Source: Candidatus Peribacteria bacterium (GTDB taxonomy: Bacteria; Patescibacteriota; Gracilibacteria; UBA1369; 2-02-FULL-48-14). Taken from it: 64,000 bases of DNA. How positions within the stretch are numbered: the first letter of the stretch is position 1; every line of letters starts with the position of its first letter. The notes under the pieces are model-generated. The model searched no databases, had not been told where the DNA came from, and saw nothing but the letters and a program-made list of their open reading frames with translations. Both the position numbers and the translations under genes were made by a program. The stretch lies in contig CALRGE010000002.1 of the NCBI GenBank assembly GCA_943357175.1, positions 1 to 64,000 of the forward strand, read 5' to 3'. Shown here piece by piece: positions 8,599 to 17,285 of this stretch.

Positions 8599-9721
8599 TA
8601 CTTGCAACTCCTTCATCAAAAGGGCTTGGGATAATTTTTTCTGCTGTGGGATTTTTCACCAATGCCGCTAAAGCGTTGGCGGCATTTAGGAACATTTTTT
8701 CATCAAACTGCTTGATTCTGTGATCAAGAGCTCCACGAAACATCCCCGGAAAAACCAAAACATTATTTAATTGATTAGGGTAATCACTCCGTCCGCTCGC
8801 AACAATTTTTGCACCTGCCTCAAGAGCATCTTCCGGCATAATTTCTGGAACAGGATTCGCCATTGCGAAAACAATTGCATCTGCGGCCATCGATCTCACC
8901 ATCTCTTTAGAAACTAAGCCACCTTTTGAAATTCCAATGAACACATCTGCATTTTTCATAATTTCCGCCAATTCTCCGCGCAAGCATTCTGGATTTGTTT
9001 TCTTAGCAATTTCATCTTTAGCGGAATTCATATTCTCAAGTCGACCCTCATAAATAGCACCTTGTGTATCTAAAATAATCTGATTTTTATAGCCCGCCAA
9101 CAAAAGTAAATTACTAATGGCAATACCGGCTGCGCCGGCGCCATTCAAAACAATCTTTACATTTTTATCTTTCCCGACAACTTTTAAAGCATTTATCAAA
9201 CCTGCTAAAACTACAATTGCAGTGCCATGCTGGTCGTCATGAAACACGGGAATTTCCAATAGCGACTTTAGTCGCCGTTCGACTTCAAAACATCTCGGTG
9301 CAGAAATATCTTCCAAATTTATTCCACCAAAACCAGGACTTAAATTTTCAACTATAGAAATAATCTCCTCTGTATTCTGTGTTTTCAAAACAATAGGGAA
9401 GGCATCTAAGCCTGCAAATTGTCTCATTAAAAGGCATTTTCCCTCCATAACCGGGTAAGCCCCCTCCGGTCCAATATTCCCCAATCCCAAAACTGCGCTA
9501 CCATCACTGATCACTGCAACCATATTTCCCTTCGGAGTAAGTTCATACATCAGCGCGCTATCAGCCGCCAAAGCTTCTGAAACAGCCGCCACACCTGGTG
9601 TGTAAGCCAAACTCAAGTCATCTCGATTTGCCAAAGGAACTTTAGAAACAATCCCCAATTTGCCATGATTCTCGCGATGAAGCGCTAAAGCTCGACTAGA
9701 AAGCAGTTGTTTGTCCGTCAC
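8573..9721 (-). CDS. NAD(P)-dependent malic enzyme
   Basis: 382 aa, the length of short bacterial malic enzymes. Oxidative decarboxylation of malate to pyruvate is indicated by LAYTPGVAAVSEA near the N-terminus, SDGSAVLGLGNIGPEGAYPVMEGK, GINLEDISAPRCFEVE, PVFHDDQHGTAIVVLAGL and the Rossmann loop LNGAGAAGIAIS. ANPVPEIMPEDA and SGRSDYPNQLNNVLVFPG complete the active site. It begins inside the 3' end of the upstream SLH gene (26-bp overlap) and ends overlapping the lipoprotein gene, so it is wedged between both neighbours. It is one of few central-metabolism genes in the window. Confidence 0.95.
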   Translation of the reverse strand: MTDKQLLSSRALALHRENHGKLGIVSKVPLANRDDLSLAYTPGVAAVSEALAADSALMYELTPKGNMVAVISDGSAVLGLGNIGPEGAYPVMEGKCLLMRQFAGLDAFPIVLKTQNTEEIISIVENLSPGFGGINLEDISAPRCFEVERRLKSLLEIPVFHDDQHGTAIVVLAGLINALKVVGKDKNVKIVLNGAGAAGIAISNLLLLAGYKNQIILDTQGAIYEGRLENMNSAKDEIAKKTNPECLRGELAEIMKNADVFIGISKGGLVSKEMVRSMAADAIVFAMANPVPEIMPEDALEAGAKIVASGRSDYPNQLNNVLVFPGMFRGALDHRIKQFDEKMFLNAANALAALVKNPTAEKIIPSPFDEGVASTIADSIKL

Positions 9722-11000
9722 GGATATCCAGAATTACGTTATAAGAACGCTCGTATTTTATAGTGATATTGGCGCTTGCGGAATAGTAATAATCAACAGG
9801 CCCAGTTCCTACCCCAATCGTATCAGTTTCAATTATCTTTGCATCAGTCAAAAGTTCAATCGCATCACTACCCATTCCATCAGCATTAATTGCACTTCTA
9901 ATAGCCTCAATAATATCATCCATTGAAAGCTCATCTTGAGAAACATAAGTCACACTTTTTACTACTTTTTCAAGATACGATTCAAGATAACTTGAATAAA
10001 AACCGTCACCTCTTGTTGCCACAAAACTTAGCATCGTATTATTTGGCAGGACAATATACCACTCTCTCCATCTTTCCCCATCTTCATGATAAGCCACCAA
10101 AGTCGAGTAGCCGTTCACAACACCTTCACTTGTTTTCACACCCAAATCACCTTCGATTTGATTGAATAAATCTGCGGAAGATTTACCTTCTGTGTTCATA
10201 TATCTTGTCATCAAAAGTGTTCCACCATTTGCATAAGGATCAAGTAAGCTAAATTGATTATTTGCTTTATCAAGTAGCCAAACAGCACCAACACCATCAG
10301 GTTTATAACTCCATCCAAAAGGAACTTTTAGAGATATTGAAACTGTTGGGAAGTTTCTTGTCGGCCAATTCGTAGCTTCGTCAAACACAGCGGAGCTGCT
10401 TTTCGTCTTCTGCATTCTATAAACCATTTCTGCAAGCATTGCTCTACTCATTGCCACTTCAGGATGCCATAAGCCATCAATCCATGCGGGCTCAACATTC
10501 CATTTTTTCGCGTAAGCGGCATATGCTCCAAACCATGAATCGAAAGGTGTATCAACGAATGCATTTTCCACAACCGCATCAGCAGTTACTCCACTTGCGA
10601 TTAATACAAGTTTCATTGCTTCAGCTTTATTTACATTTTGTGAGGGTTTGAATGTGCCGTCTTCATAACCTTTAACAATTCCCTTATTCACAGCAATCTT
10701 CAAATAATCATAAAACCAATCAGCAGCAGTTACATCACTGAATGTTAATGCTGGTAAACTCGATGCTCCATCAAGAGAAATACCAGCACCCATCAAAATA
10801 ATCTTAATTGCTTCTGCACGTGTAACATTTTGGTCCGGTTTGAAATTTCCATCATCATAACCCTTTAAAATTCCCTGAGTTACTAAATCAGATACGGCCG
10901 CATAATGAGGATTCGAATCCGGTAAATCAGGAAAAGCTGCCAGCGCCATCTGCGCAAACAGGAAAGTCGATAAAATAAGGCTGGCGAATATTCTTTTCAC
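9696..11000 (-). CDS. Secreted S-layer-homology (SLH) protein
   Basis: 434 aa with a clean signal peptide (MKRIFASLILSTFLFAQMALA). Three SLH repeats follow: ~22-75 (ending ILKGYDDGNFKPDQNVTRAEA), ~85-140 (IVKGYEDGTFKPSQNVNKAEA) and a weaker third around 145-200. SLH domains anchor proteins to secondary wall polymers. The C-terminal ~230 residues, with PFGWSYKPDGVGAVWLL near the start, are an unrecognised extracellular domain. The stop overlaps the malic enzyme start by 26 bp. hisS ends only 4 bp upstream, so the three may be co-transcribed. Confidence 0.85.
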   Translation of the reverse strand: MKRIFASLILSTFLFAQMALAAFPDLPDSNPHYAAVSDLVTQGILKGYDDGNFKPDQNVTRAEAIKIILMGAGISLDGASSLPALTFSDVTAADWFYDYLKIAVNKGIVKGYEDGTFKPSQNVNKAEAMKLVLIASGVTADAVVENAFVDTPFDSWFGAYAAYAKKWNVEPAWIDGLWHPEVAMSRAMLAEMVYRMQKTKSSSAVFDEATNWPTRNFPTVSISLKVPFGWSYKPDGVGAVWLLDKANNQFSLLDPYANGGTLLMTRYMNTEGKSSADLFNQIEGDLGVKTSEGVVNGYSTLVAYHEDGERWREWYIVLPNNTMLSFVATRGDGFYSSYLESYLEKVVKSVTYVSQDELSMDDIIEAIRSAINADGMGSDAIELLTDAKIIETDTIGVGTGPVDYYYSASANITIKYERSYNVILDIRDGQTTAF

Positions 11001-11004
11001 ATAA

Positions 11005-12363
11005 CTAAGCTACCACAATTTCTCCCGGGCTGTACATGTCCAAATTATCTTGCCCGATCAATCTAACAACTTCGTCAACAACCTCGTCCATTTTCACATA
11101 TCTCTGTTGACCCTTAGACATATCTCTAATGATAATTGTACCATCTCTAACCTCTGTAATTCCCAAAATCAGAGCATATGGAACTTTAAATTTATCGGCC
11201 AATCGTAATTGTGCCTTAAAACTATTTTTTCCAAGTGCCCCAATTGTGCGTACACCCCTGTCTCGAAGTTCATCAATCAATCTTAGGCATTTTTTCTTAG
11301 CCAAATCACCTAATTGAGCTACGAAAATCTGAACATCATCTTTTGATGGAACTTCAACATTATTCTTCTTCATATTATCAATCAATCTCTCAATTCCCAC
11401 TGCAAATCCTACCGCAGGAGTTGGCTCACCACCCATAATTTCCATCAATCCATCATATCTACCACCTCCACCAACAGCATTTTGTGCGCCGGTTTCAGCA
11501 TCCCAGAACTCAAAAACAGTCTGGCTATAGTAGTCTAATCCACGCACTAATTTATCATTTTCAATATATGCAATTCCAAGTTCTTCCAAAAATTCCTTCA
11601 CAGACTGGTGAAATTCTGAATCCTCTTTGCTCCTATATTGTATAAACTTAGGTGCCAATTCGGCCAAAATTCTGCAATCTTCTTTCTTACAATCCAAAAG
11701 TCGAAGAGGGTTTTTGTGCAATCTCTTCTGGCAATTCTCACAAAGTGATCTTTCTTTGCCAGTGTAGAAATTAATCAAAGCCTCAACATATTTCGCACGG
11801 CTCTTTTGAGATCCGATATTGTTAATCTGCAAAGTGAAATTTTTCTCTACTCCTAAATCTTTGAAGATCTTGTATGCAATAAAAATACACTGCACATCAA
11901 GAGCAGGGTCACTTTCTCCAATAATTTCAAAACCAAACTGCCAAAACATTCTGAATCGGCCCTTTTGAGGCTTGTCATATCTGAAATGCGGCTCAATATA
12001 ATAGAATTCCACAGGTTGTGGGAGTTCCTTCATTCCATGTTCGATATAAGCACGACAAATCCCCGCAGTTCCTTCAGGCTTCATTGTCATTGATCTGCCA
12101 CCTTTATCCATAAAAGTGTACATTTCTTTCTCAACTATATCTGTTGCATCTCCAATTCCACGGTCAAAAACCTCAGTAAACTCCAAAATTGGAGTAGTAA
12201 TTCTTCTGTAACCCGCTTGTCTAGCACGGTGACGCACAACTTTCTTCACAAAAGTGAAGTATTCGTGGTCTTTCGGAAGAATATCGTGAAAACCTGGAGG
12301 AGTTTGCAATTTTGGCTTGTGCTCTTTAGCCTCTTCTACTATTGGATTTTGTTCGTCTGACAT
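11005..12363 (-). CDS. hisS: Histidyl-tRNA synthetase
   Basis: 452 aa class II aminoacyl-tRNA synthetase. Visible signatures are FTEVFDRGIGDATDIVEKEM and KPEGTAGICRAYIE (motif 2 region), FRYDKPQKGRFRMFWQFGFE, the histidine-specific LVRGLDYYSQTVFEFWD, and AVGGGGRYDGLMEIMGGEPTPAVGFAVGIER cut here into motif 3 (GVGxGIER type). The C-terminal anticodon-binding domain follows (DVQIFVAQLG ... ALGKNSFKAQLRLADK). A short zinc-like segment CENCQKRLHKNPLRLLDC is present, as in many HisRS proteins. The first ~20 residues are a hydrophilic extension. Confidence 0.97.
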   Translation of the reverse strand: MSDEQNPIVEEAKEHKPKLQTPPGFHDILPKDHEYFTFVKKVVRHRARQAGYRRITTPILEFTEVFDRGIGDATDIVEKEMYTFMDKGGRSMTMKPEGTAGICRAYIEHGMKELPQPVEFYYIEPHFRYDKPQKGRFRMFWQFGFEIIGESDPALDVQCIFIAYKIFKDLGVEKNFTLQINNIGSQKSRAKYVEALINFYTGKERSLCENCQKRLHKNPLRLLDCKKEDCRILAELAPKFIQYRSKEDSEFHQSVKEFLEELGIAYIENDKLVRGLDYYSQTVFEFWDAETGAQNAVGGGGRYDGLMEIMGGEPTPAVGFAVGIERLIDNMKKNNVEVPSKDDVQIFVAQLGDLAKKKCLRLIDELRDRGVRTIGALGKNSFKAQLRLADKFKVPYALILGITEVRDGTIIIRDMSKGQQRYVKMDEVVDEVVRLIGQDNLDMYSPGEIVVA

Positions 12364-12407
12364 AAAAAAATTAGTTTCTAGAGCCCTAATATACAGGATA
12401 GATCAGG

Positions 12408-12608
12408 TTAATCAAGGTCGGATGCCCTTTCTTCATCATCTTCCTCTTCGTCACTTTCATCATCTTCATCAAATTCTCCAAATTCACCATCTTCCTTCTC
12501 TGAACTTTCATCTTCATCTTCTTCTTCATCATCCTTATACTCTGGCTCCTTTGGCTGCCAGTCTTGATCTTGCCTTAACATTTCCTCCTCGTCTTTATAA
12601 ACAGACAT
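12408..12608 (-). CDS. Small highly acidic protein
   Basis: 66 aa, about half Asp and Glu, starting MSVYKDEEEMLRQDQDW and ending in a long D/E/S run. It has no hydrophobic segment and is predicted disordered. The opposite strand is also open here but encodes a His/Leu-rich frame typical of an antisense shadow. It lies just upstream of hisS on the same strand. Function is unknown; very acidic short proteins of this kind are common in CPR-type genomes. Confidence 0.55.
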   Translation of the reverse strand: MSVYKDEEEMLRQDQDWQPKEPEYKDDEEEDEDESSEKEDGEFGEFDEDDESDEEEDDEERASDLD

Positions 12609-12626
12609 ATTATTGTATGAATTAAA

Positions 12627-12830
12627 TTACTCGCGCACTATACCCTCTAATTCTATTTTGAAAAAGTCGGTTATATCCAAAACGCCTCTTTCAGATGGTT
12701 TTTCGGGTGTTTTTATATCTACTTGAGTCCTTGGATCTTCAAAATCATCAACGCCAACGCTAGGTTGAACCCTATCATCCTTTTTCTCACCCTCCCGCCG
12801 AATTATGTCTATGATGTATGCATCTAACAT
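12627..12830 (-). CDS. Small conserved-type hypothetical protein
   Basis: 67 aa. The N-terminus MLDAYIIDIIRREGEKKDD, a proline-rich middle and the hydrophobic end GVLDITDFFKIELEG match a small-protein pattern I associate with CPR genomes, often beginning MLDAYIID.IRRE. No enzymatic motif is seen. It lies 18 bp upstream of the acidic protein, same strand, and may share its transcript and that of hisS. Confidence 0.55.
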   Translation of the reverse strand: MLDAYIIDIIRREGEKKDDRVQPSVGVDDFEDPRTQVDIKTPEKPSERGVLDITDFFKIELEGIVRE

Positions 12831-12890
12831 ATATCTTTTGGTAAATGATTATTATATTTCATATTTAGAGTATTAAGTCAAGCTTTTTGC

Positions 12891-12941
12891 TTGTAATTTT
12901 TTCAAATGAGCATTAAAATCTAATAAATTAATAATTTATTA
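12891..12941 (+). promoter_or_regulatory. vapBC promoter with perfect 21-bp palindromic operator
   Basis: TTGTAA (12891-12896), 17-bp spacer, TAAAAT (12914-12919). Directly after the -10 box, 12921-12941 is a perfect dyad: TAATAAATTA, one central A, TAATTTATTA. Its last base is the A of the vapB start codon. The position covers the transcription start, as expected for autorepression by a VapBC complex. Confidence 0.75.
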
Positions 12942-13180
12942 TGGATATTGTAAAAGTGACCACAAGTGGTCAAATAAGTATTCCTAAAAAACTTAGGACT
13001 AAAATTAAAGCAGATTACTTCATGTGTGTAATCAAAGATGGTGGGTATTTTTTTAAGCCTGTGGAGACTGAAAATTCAAAATTTACAATGGATGACCTGA
13101 AGAAATGGAATTTTAAAGGCAAAAATCCAGAGGAGAAAGATATTTCTAGACGAATAGATGAGCTTGTTTACCTTTTGTAA
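12941..13180 (+). CDS. AbrB/MazE-type antitoxin (VapB-like)
   Basis: 79 aa. The N-terminus MDIVKVTTSGQISIPKKLR is the swapped-hairpin AbrB/SpoVT DNA-binding fold (VTxxGQIxIPKxLR). The C-terminal half (MDDLKKWNFKGKNPEEKD) would wrap the toxin. It overlaps the PIN gene by one base (TAATG at 13178-13182), and a perfect palindrome precedes it. Together they form a type II toxin-antitoxin operon in which the complex likely represses its own promoter. Confidence 0.85.
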   Translation: MDIVKVTTSGQISIPKKLRTKIKADYFMCVIKDGGYFFKPVETENSKFTMDDLKKWNFKGKNPEEKDISRRIDELVYLL

Positions 13181-13569
13181 TGTATTTATTAGATTCAAAT
13201 ATTATCATCGCATATTTTAGAACTTCTGAACTAGATCATAAGGCTGCACATGATTTTATTCAAAAACTAGATACTTTTTCTATCTGTGATTACACGCTTT
13301 TAGAAGTGACAACAATAATGCTTTTAAAAGAGTCAAAAAGTGACGTTGAAAAAGTCTTGGAATTTTTGCAGAAAAATAAAGATGTAGCAATTTTACGTTT
13401 GAGTCAGATAGAAATGGGTGAGGTTTTAGAACTTTTTTTAAAGCAAAAAAGAAAAGCATCTTTCACTGATGTGAGCTTGATGGTTTTAGCCAAAAATAGA
13501 AATCTTCAGCTAGTTACTTTCGACGTTGAACTCTCCAAATCATCACATGAACTTTTTCCTAAAAAGTAA
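13180..13569 (+). CDS. PIN-domain ribonuclease toxin (VapC-like)
   Basis: 129 aa. Acidic metal-binding positions of the PIN fold are visible: Asp4 in YLLDSNIIIAYF, Glu in LLEVTTIML (~46), Asp in ASFTDVSLMVLAKN (~99) and Asp in LVTFDVEL (~115). VapC toxins cut tRNA or rRNA. Translation is coupled to the antitoxin by a one-base overlap. The last 64 bp overlap the 3' end of tsaD on the other strand, so the toxin's C-terminus and TsaD's C-terminus are encoded by the same DNA. Confidence 0.85.
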   Translation: MYLLDSNIIIAYFRTSELDHKAAHDFIQKLDTFSICDYTLLEVTTIMLLKESKSDVEKVLEFLQKNKDVAILRLSQIEMGEVLELFLKQKRKASFTDVSLMVLAKNRNLQLVTFDVELSKSSHELFPKK

Positions 13570-14510
13570 GCTGCAGCTCCAATCATTGCTGCATTATCAG
13601 TGCAGTAACTCATTTTTTTTGGCACTCGGAAATGCGCTACATTTTTGAGCTTTTTCAACTGACTTTCTATCTCTCCTCTCAGTGCCTTATTCGCCGAAAC
13701 ACCTCCTGATAAATGGATTTCTTTTGGTGAAAATTCCACAACACCTTTCATCAATTTTTCCACTAATGAATCAATCACTGCTGACTGAAAACTTGCCGCA
13801 ACATCTGCCACAAAACTTGGATTATCAAGTTTCGCTTCGTTTGCTTGTAAATGATATAAAACTGACGTTTTTAAGCCAGAAAAACTAAAATCATAATCTC
13901 CTTTTAGAGCTCGTGGAAATTTCACTGCTTTCGAATTTCCAAGCACTGCAGTTTTTTCAATAATTGGTCCTCCCGGGTAGCCCAATTTCAAAAGCCTCGC
14001 AATTTTATCAAATGCTTCACCTGCGGCATCATCAATTGTTTCACCCAAAATTTCAAATTCACCATGACCACGCATCAAAACCAACTCATTGTGTCCTCCT
14101 GACACCGTCAAAATCAAAATTGGAAATTCCGGTAAAGTCTCACTTTCCAGCCAACCTGCATACATGTGCCCGTGAATATGATTCACTTCAATTAGAGGTT
14201 TATCTTTGGCAAAGGCCACAGCAGCAGCGGTAATTCGACCCACAATCAAAGAGCCAATCAAGCCAGGCTCTTTTGTAACCGCAATCGCATCAATTTCATT
14301 CCAACTAACTCCCGCCTGCGAAATCGCCAACTCAATCGTGGGCATAATCACTTTTATGTGCTCACGCGCCGCGACCTCCGGCATAACGCCTCCGGTCGCT
14401 TGATGAATTGCAATTTGAGACGCAATCACATTCGAATAAACCTTAACTCCATCTTCAACCACGGCCGCAGCCGTTTCATCACATGAGCTTTCTATGGCTA
14501 AAATCTTCAT
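13506..14510 (-). CDS. tsaD: tRNA N6-adenosine threonylcarbamoyltransferase TsaD
   Basis: 334 aa, normal length. Signatures are MKILAIESSCDETAAAVVEDG, GVMPEVAAREHIK, the metal-binding NHIHGHMYAGW, LTVSGGHNELVLM, GEAFDKIARLLKLGYPGGP, KTSVLYHL in the FSFSGLKTS context, and HLSGGVSANKALR near the C-terminus. With TsaB (51.7 kb) it installs t6A at position 37 of ANN-decoding tRNAs. The stop is in a 64-bp convergent overlap with vapC. Confidence 0.97.
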   Translation of the reverse strand: MKILAIESSCDETAAAVVEDGVKVYSNVIASQIAIHQATGGVMPEVAAREHIKVIMPTIELAISQAGVSWNEIDAIAVTKEPGLIGSLIVGRITAAAVAFAKDKPLIEVNHIHGHMYAGWLESETLPEFPILILTVSGGHNELVLMRGHGEFEILGETIDDAAGEAFDKIARLLKLGYPGGPIIEKTAVLGNSKAVKFPRALKGDYDFSFSGLKTSVLYHLQANEAKLDNPSFVADVAASFQSAVIDSLVEKLMKGVVEFSPKEIHLSGGVSANKALRGEIESQLKKLKNVAHFRVPKKMSYCTDNAAMIGAAAYFLGKSSCDDLESSTSKVTS

Positions 14511-14594
14511 TGCTCGATTCTATCAAACATAATCATCTTGTAAAGTTGCTGACTAATTTGTTAGAGTTGCCAACTAAAAATAAATTAAAATTTT

Positions 14595-15299
14595 ATGACT
14601 GCAAAACCACAAGAAGCAATCTTCGATACAATTGACTCTCGCTTGAATCCTTTTTTAAGAGTCTTAGATGCAGGACGAGATGGCGAACAACGCAGTTCAC
14701 TTAATATTATCCCAAAAGAATCTCGAGAAATTGTTACTGCAATTCGACTGGTTTTTGATTCTGTTGCAGATGAAGTTTCTAGAAAAGGTGGAAAGCCTTC
14801 TCCAAAAGATATTATTAATGAAATACAATCAAAAGTGCCGGGAGTAAAATTTGCCGGGAATGAAAATGTGGGATTTTATATTGTTCCGGGAATTAGCAAA
14901 ATCAGTGACGAAGATATAAAAAGAAATCTAGTAATTGCTTCTCTTAATTTTGATAAAGGAACGGCTGAAGAATTGGCAATTGGGCATTTTCATATTGGTG
15001 CTAAAGCCGGTAGGCACGAACTTCCTGGAGAGTTTACGGAAGTTTGGCGAAGTCCAAAAATGTTAAAATGCACAGCCGGTCTGGTTTGGGCTGACGCCGA
15101 AGGTAATCTCGAAACTCATTTTAGACATGAGGGCATTCGAATTGGTATGCACGGCAGTAGAGATGATTATTCTGCAGTTGCAAAATTATCTGAAGAAGAT
15201 CGTGATGATCAAGATATCCCAAATTTCTACTTCGGCCCTTATTGGGGAGGTGTAGATATGAAGTCACAAGTTTGTCCTCCAATAAAAACACTGAAATGA
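14595..15299 (+). CDS. Hypothetical soluble protein
   Basis: 234 aa starting MTAKPQEAIFDTIDSRLNPF. No recognised domain. There is an amphipathic N-terminal half and a Gly/Asp/Trp-rich C-terminal part (YFGPYWGGVDM near the end). It begins 85 bp from the divergent tsaD and its TGA overlaps the ATG of the next small membrane gene (ATGA at 15296-15299), so the two are coupled. Function is not inferred. Confidence 0.65.
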   Translation: MTAKPQEAIFDTIDSRLNPFLRVLDAGRDGEQRSSLNIIPKESREIVTAIRLVFDSVADEVSRKGGKPSPKDIINEIQSKVPGVKFAGNENVGFYIVPGISKISDEDIKRNLVIASLNFDKGTAEELAIGHFHIGAKAGRHELPGEFTEVWRSPKMLKCTAGLVWADAEGNLETHFRHEGIRIGMHGSRDDYSAVAKLSEEDRDDQDIPNFYFGPYWGGVDMKSQVCPPIKTLK

Positions 15300-15454
15300 A
15301 TCGAGAACAATCAAAACCTGAGATTGATGATGATAATTTAGCCATGAACATTAGCGGCAAGCTTTTTATATTAATGGCAGCAGGGGTTGTACTGGGTAAT
15401 GTTGTGGATGCAGTGAAAGGTAAAATCAAAAAGGTACTTGATAGAAAGAACTAA
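15296..15454 (+). CDS. Small single-span membrane protein, coupled to upstream gene
   Basis: 52 aa when started at the ATG at 15296, which overlaps the upstream stop as ATGA. A longer frame from 15242 would sit inside the upstream gene and adds a nonsense-like Cys/Ser stretch. The protein is a hydrophilic N-terminus, one hydrophobic helix (LFILMAAGVVLGNVVDAV) and a lysine-rich tail (KGKIKKVLDRKN). Possible membrane partner of the 234-aa protein; inferred from coupling only. Confidence 0.6.
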   Translation: MNREQSKPEIDDDNLAMNISGKLFILMAAGVVLGNVVDAVKGKIKKVLDRKN

Positions 15455-15521
15455 TCACTAAATCTCTTCATCCATTCAGAATTTAAAATAGATTTTGAGC
15501 TGATTGTAGTTTAAGCTTATC

Positions 15522-15920
15522 ATGAATTCATTTTATTTTTTTCACCACCAAAAAATGAAACTCAAACACTTAGGTTATGGCTTGCTCACAGCCACATTAT
15601 TAGTGAATCTTTGGTTTTATCAGGGCACATTATTTCCAAGTTTATTTGCAGCAAGCACCCAAGATAATGGTTACAATGCAGTATTGGTGCAATACCCTGC
15701 TCAGTCAGGCGCGTTAATTCAATATTCTGGTGGAAATCAACCTTGGCAGGAAGACACCACAGGAGCTGATGAAGCATTCGAGATTATATCAGGCGCACAT
15801 TTTTCTTTCACAGCAGTAATTCTAGACCAGATCTACTGGCTACAAAAATTCGCTACTGTCATGTTTGATCTAATGGCAATAGCACTGGCTTTGTTTTTCA
15901 TTAAGCACGATAGTAAGTAA
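15522..15920 (+). CDS. Small membrane or secreted protein with two hydrophobic helices
   Basis: 132 aa from ATG 15522; an ATG at 15555 (MKLKHLGYGLLTATLL) gives a better signal/anchor sequence and may be the real start. A hydrophobic helix near the N-terminus, a polar middle region (~40-85) and a second helix near the C-terminus (FDLMAIALALFFI) suggest both ends in the membrane with an external loop. No family recognised. A strong hairpin terminator follows 20 bp after the stop. Confidence 0.5.
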   Translation: MNSFYFFHHQKMKLKHLGYGLLTATLLVNLWFYQGTLFPSLFAASTQDNGYNAVLVQYPAQSGALIQYSGGNQPWQEDTTGADEAFEIISGAHFSFTAVILDQIYWLQKFATVMFDLMAIALALFFIKHDSK

Positions 15921-15940
15921 TCAGATATTCGCATTTATCT

Positions 15941-15969
15941 AAAAATGGCAGACATCCTCTGCCATTTTT
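15941..15969 (+). terminator. Intrinsic terminator, perfect 12-bp stem
   Basis: AAAAATGGCAGA, loop CATCC, TCTGCCATTTTT. The symmetrical A and T flanks make it usable in both directions. It contains the ATG at 15945 that would otherwise be taken as the cca start. Confidence 0.85.
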
Positions 15970-15983
15970 GCTATCATTCCAAC

Positions 15984-17285
15984 GTGCTCAAATCCGCCAT
16001 AGAAATTGTCACAACTCTTCAAAAAGCCGGTCATAAGGCTTACTTTGCCGGTGGTTGTGTGCGCGATATGATTTTGAAAGTCGAACCAAAAGATTACGAC
16101 ATCGCAACTTCGGCACGCCCTGAAGAAATCGAGGCAATGTTTGAAAAAACAATTCCTGTTGGAAAATCTTTCGGCGTAATTTTTACGCACTTAAACGGTC
16201 ACAATTTTGAGATTGCAACTTTTCGAAGCGATTCCGGTTATTCCGATGGTCGTCGCCCTGATGCTGTGATTTTCACTCATGCTGAAGAAGATGCAAAGCG
16301 CCGCGACTTCACAATTAACGGATTATTTTATGACCCAATCACAGATGAAATTCATGACTTTGTTGGTGGTAGAAACGACATCGAAAATAAATTGATCCGA
16401 TTTATCGGAACTCCACATGAAAGAATTTTGGAGGATCACTTGCGAATTATTCGTGCAATTCGTTTCAAAAATACTCTCGGTTTTGGATACCATCCGGATA
16501 CTTATCAAGCCATAAAAAAACATGCTCAACTTGCCGATAAAGTGAGTTGGGAAAGAGTGCGTGATGAACTCAACAAAATAATAAGCTGCAGCATGGCAGC
16601 AGTCGCCTTTGAAGATTTTCAAGATACTGGAGTTTTACCTTATATTTTACCGGAACTTGAGGAGTGCAAGGGTGTAGCTCAGCCGGCAGAATATCATCAT
16701 GAAGGCGATGTTTGGACTCACTTAATGCAGTCACTTAGTTCACTGCCAAAAGATGCATCACTCACAGCACGTTGGGCAGTAATTTTCCATGATATTGGTA
16801 AACCGGAAACTTTCAAAATCGCTGAAAGAATTCGCTTCGATAATCATAGTTCAATTTCTGCAGAAATTGCTGAAAAAATTATGCGTCGTTTGAAGTTTCC
16901 TCGCCGCGAAATTGAAAGAATTACTTGGGTTGTGAAACATCATTTTATGATGCTAGAGCTGCTCAAAATGCCGCTTGGTCGCCAACGCCATTGGTTTTTA
17001 AATGATGGATTTCCTGATCTACTTCTACTTTTTTATGCGGATGCAGCAGGCACAAGTCCAACTGATCTTTCACTTTTTGAGCAAGTAAAGGCTGCATATG
17101 AAGAATGTCTTTATCATTTTCCTGAAATGCCAAAAGCATTTTTATCGGGTGAAGAAATTATGAAAATTCTTGCTTTGAAACCCGGTCCAAAAATTGGAGA
17201 AATTACAAAATCACTAATTGAAAAACAACTTTCACACGAAATTAAAAGTAGGGAAGAAGCCATCAAATGGCTAAAGATTATTTAG
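15984..17285 (+). CDS. cca: CCA-adding / poly(A) polymerase-type tRNA nucleotidyltransferase with HD domain
   Basis: 433 aa when started at GTG 15984. The upstream ATG (15945) is buried in a terminator stem, while GTG 15984 gives MLKSAIEIVTTLQKAGHKAY, the normal family N-terminus. Signatures: AGGCVRDMIL (~21-30), DYDIATSA (~38-45, catalytic DxD), RRDFTINGLFYD, RIIRAIRFKNTLGF, and the HD motif FHDIGKPE (~268-275). It adds or repairs CCA at tRNA 3' ends; the window's tRNA-Gly already encodes CCA. The 3' end overlaps the next, convergent gene by 8 bp. Confidence 0.93.
   Translation: MLKSAIEIVTTLQKAGHKAYFAGGCVRDMILKVEPKDYDIATSARPEEIEAMFEKTIPVGKSFGVIFTHLNGHNFEIATFRSDSGYSDGRRPDAVIFTHAEEDAKRRDFTINGLFYDPITDEIHDFVGGRNDIENKLIRFIGTPHERILEDHLRIIRAIRFKNTLGFGYHPDTYQAIKKHAQLADKVSWERVRDELNKIISCSMAAVAFEDFQDTGVLPYILPELEECKGVAQPAEYHHEGDVWTHLMQSLSSLPKDASLTARWAVIFHDIGKPETFKIAERIRFDNHSSISAEIAEKIMRRLKFPRREIERITWVVKHHFMMLELLKMPLGRQRHWFLNDGFPDLLLLFYADAAGTSPTDLSLFEQVKAAYEECLYHFPEMPKAFLSGEEIMKILALKPGPKIGEITKSLIEKQLSHEIKSREEAIKWLKII

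Noticed and set aside
12317-12625. Plus-strand frame opposite the acidic protein
   Set aside because: His/Leu/Pro-rich antisense of Asp/Glu/Ser codons; typical shadow frame.
15242-15454. 70-aa version of the small membrane protein
   Set aside because: Begins inside the upstream gene; ATG at 15296 gives ATGA coupling and a normal membrane helix.
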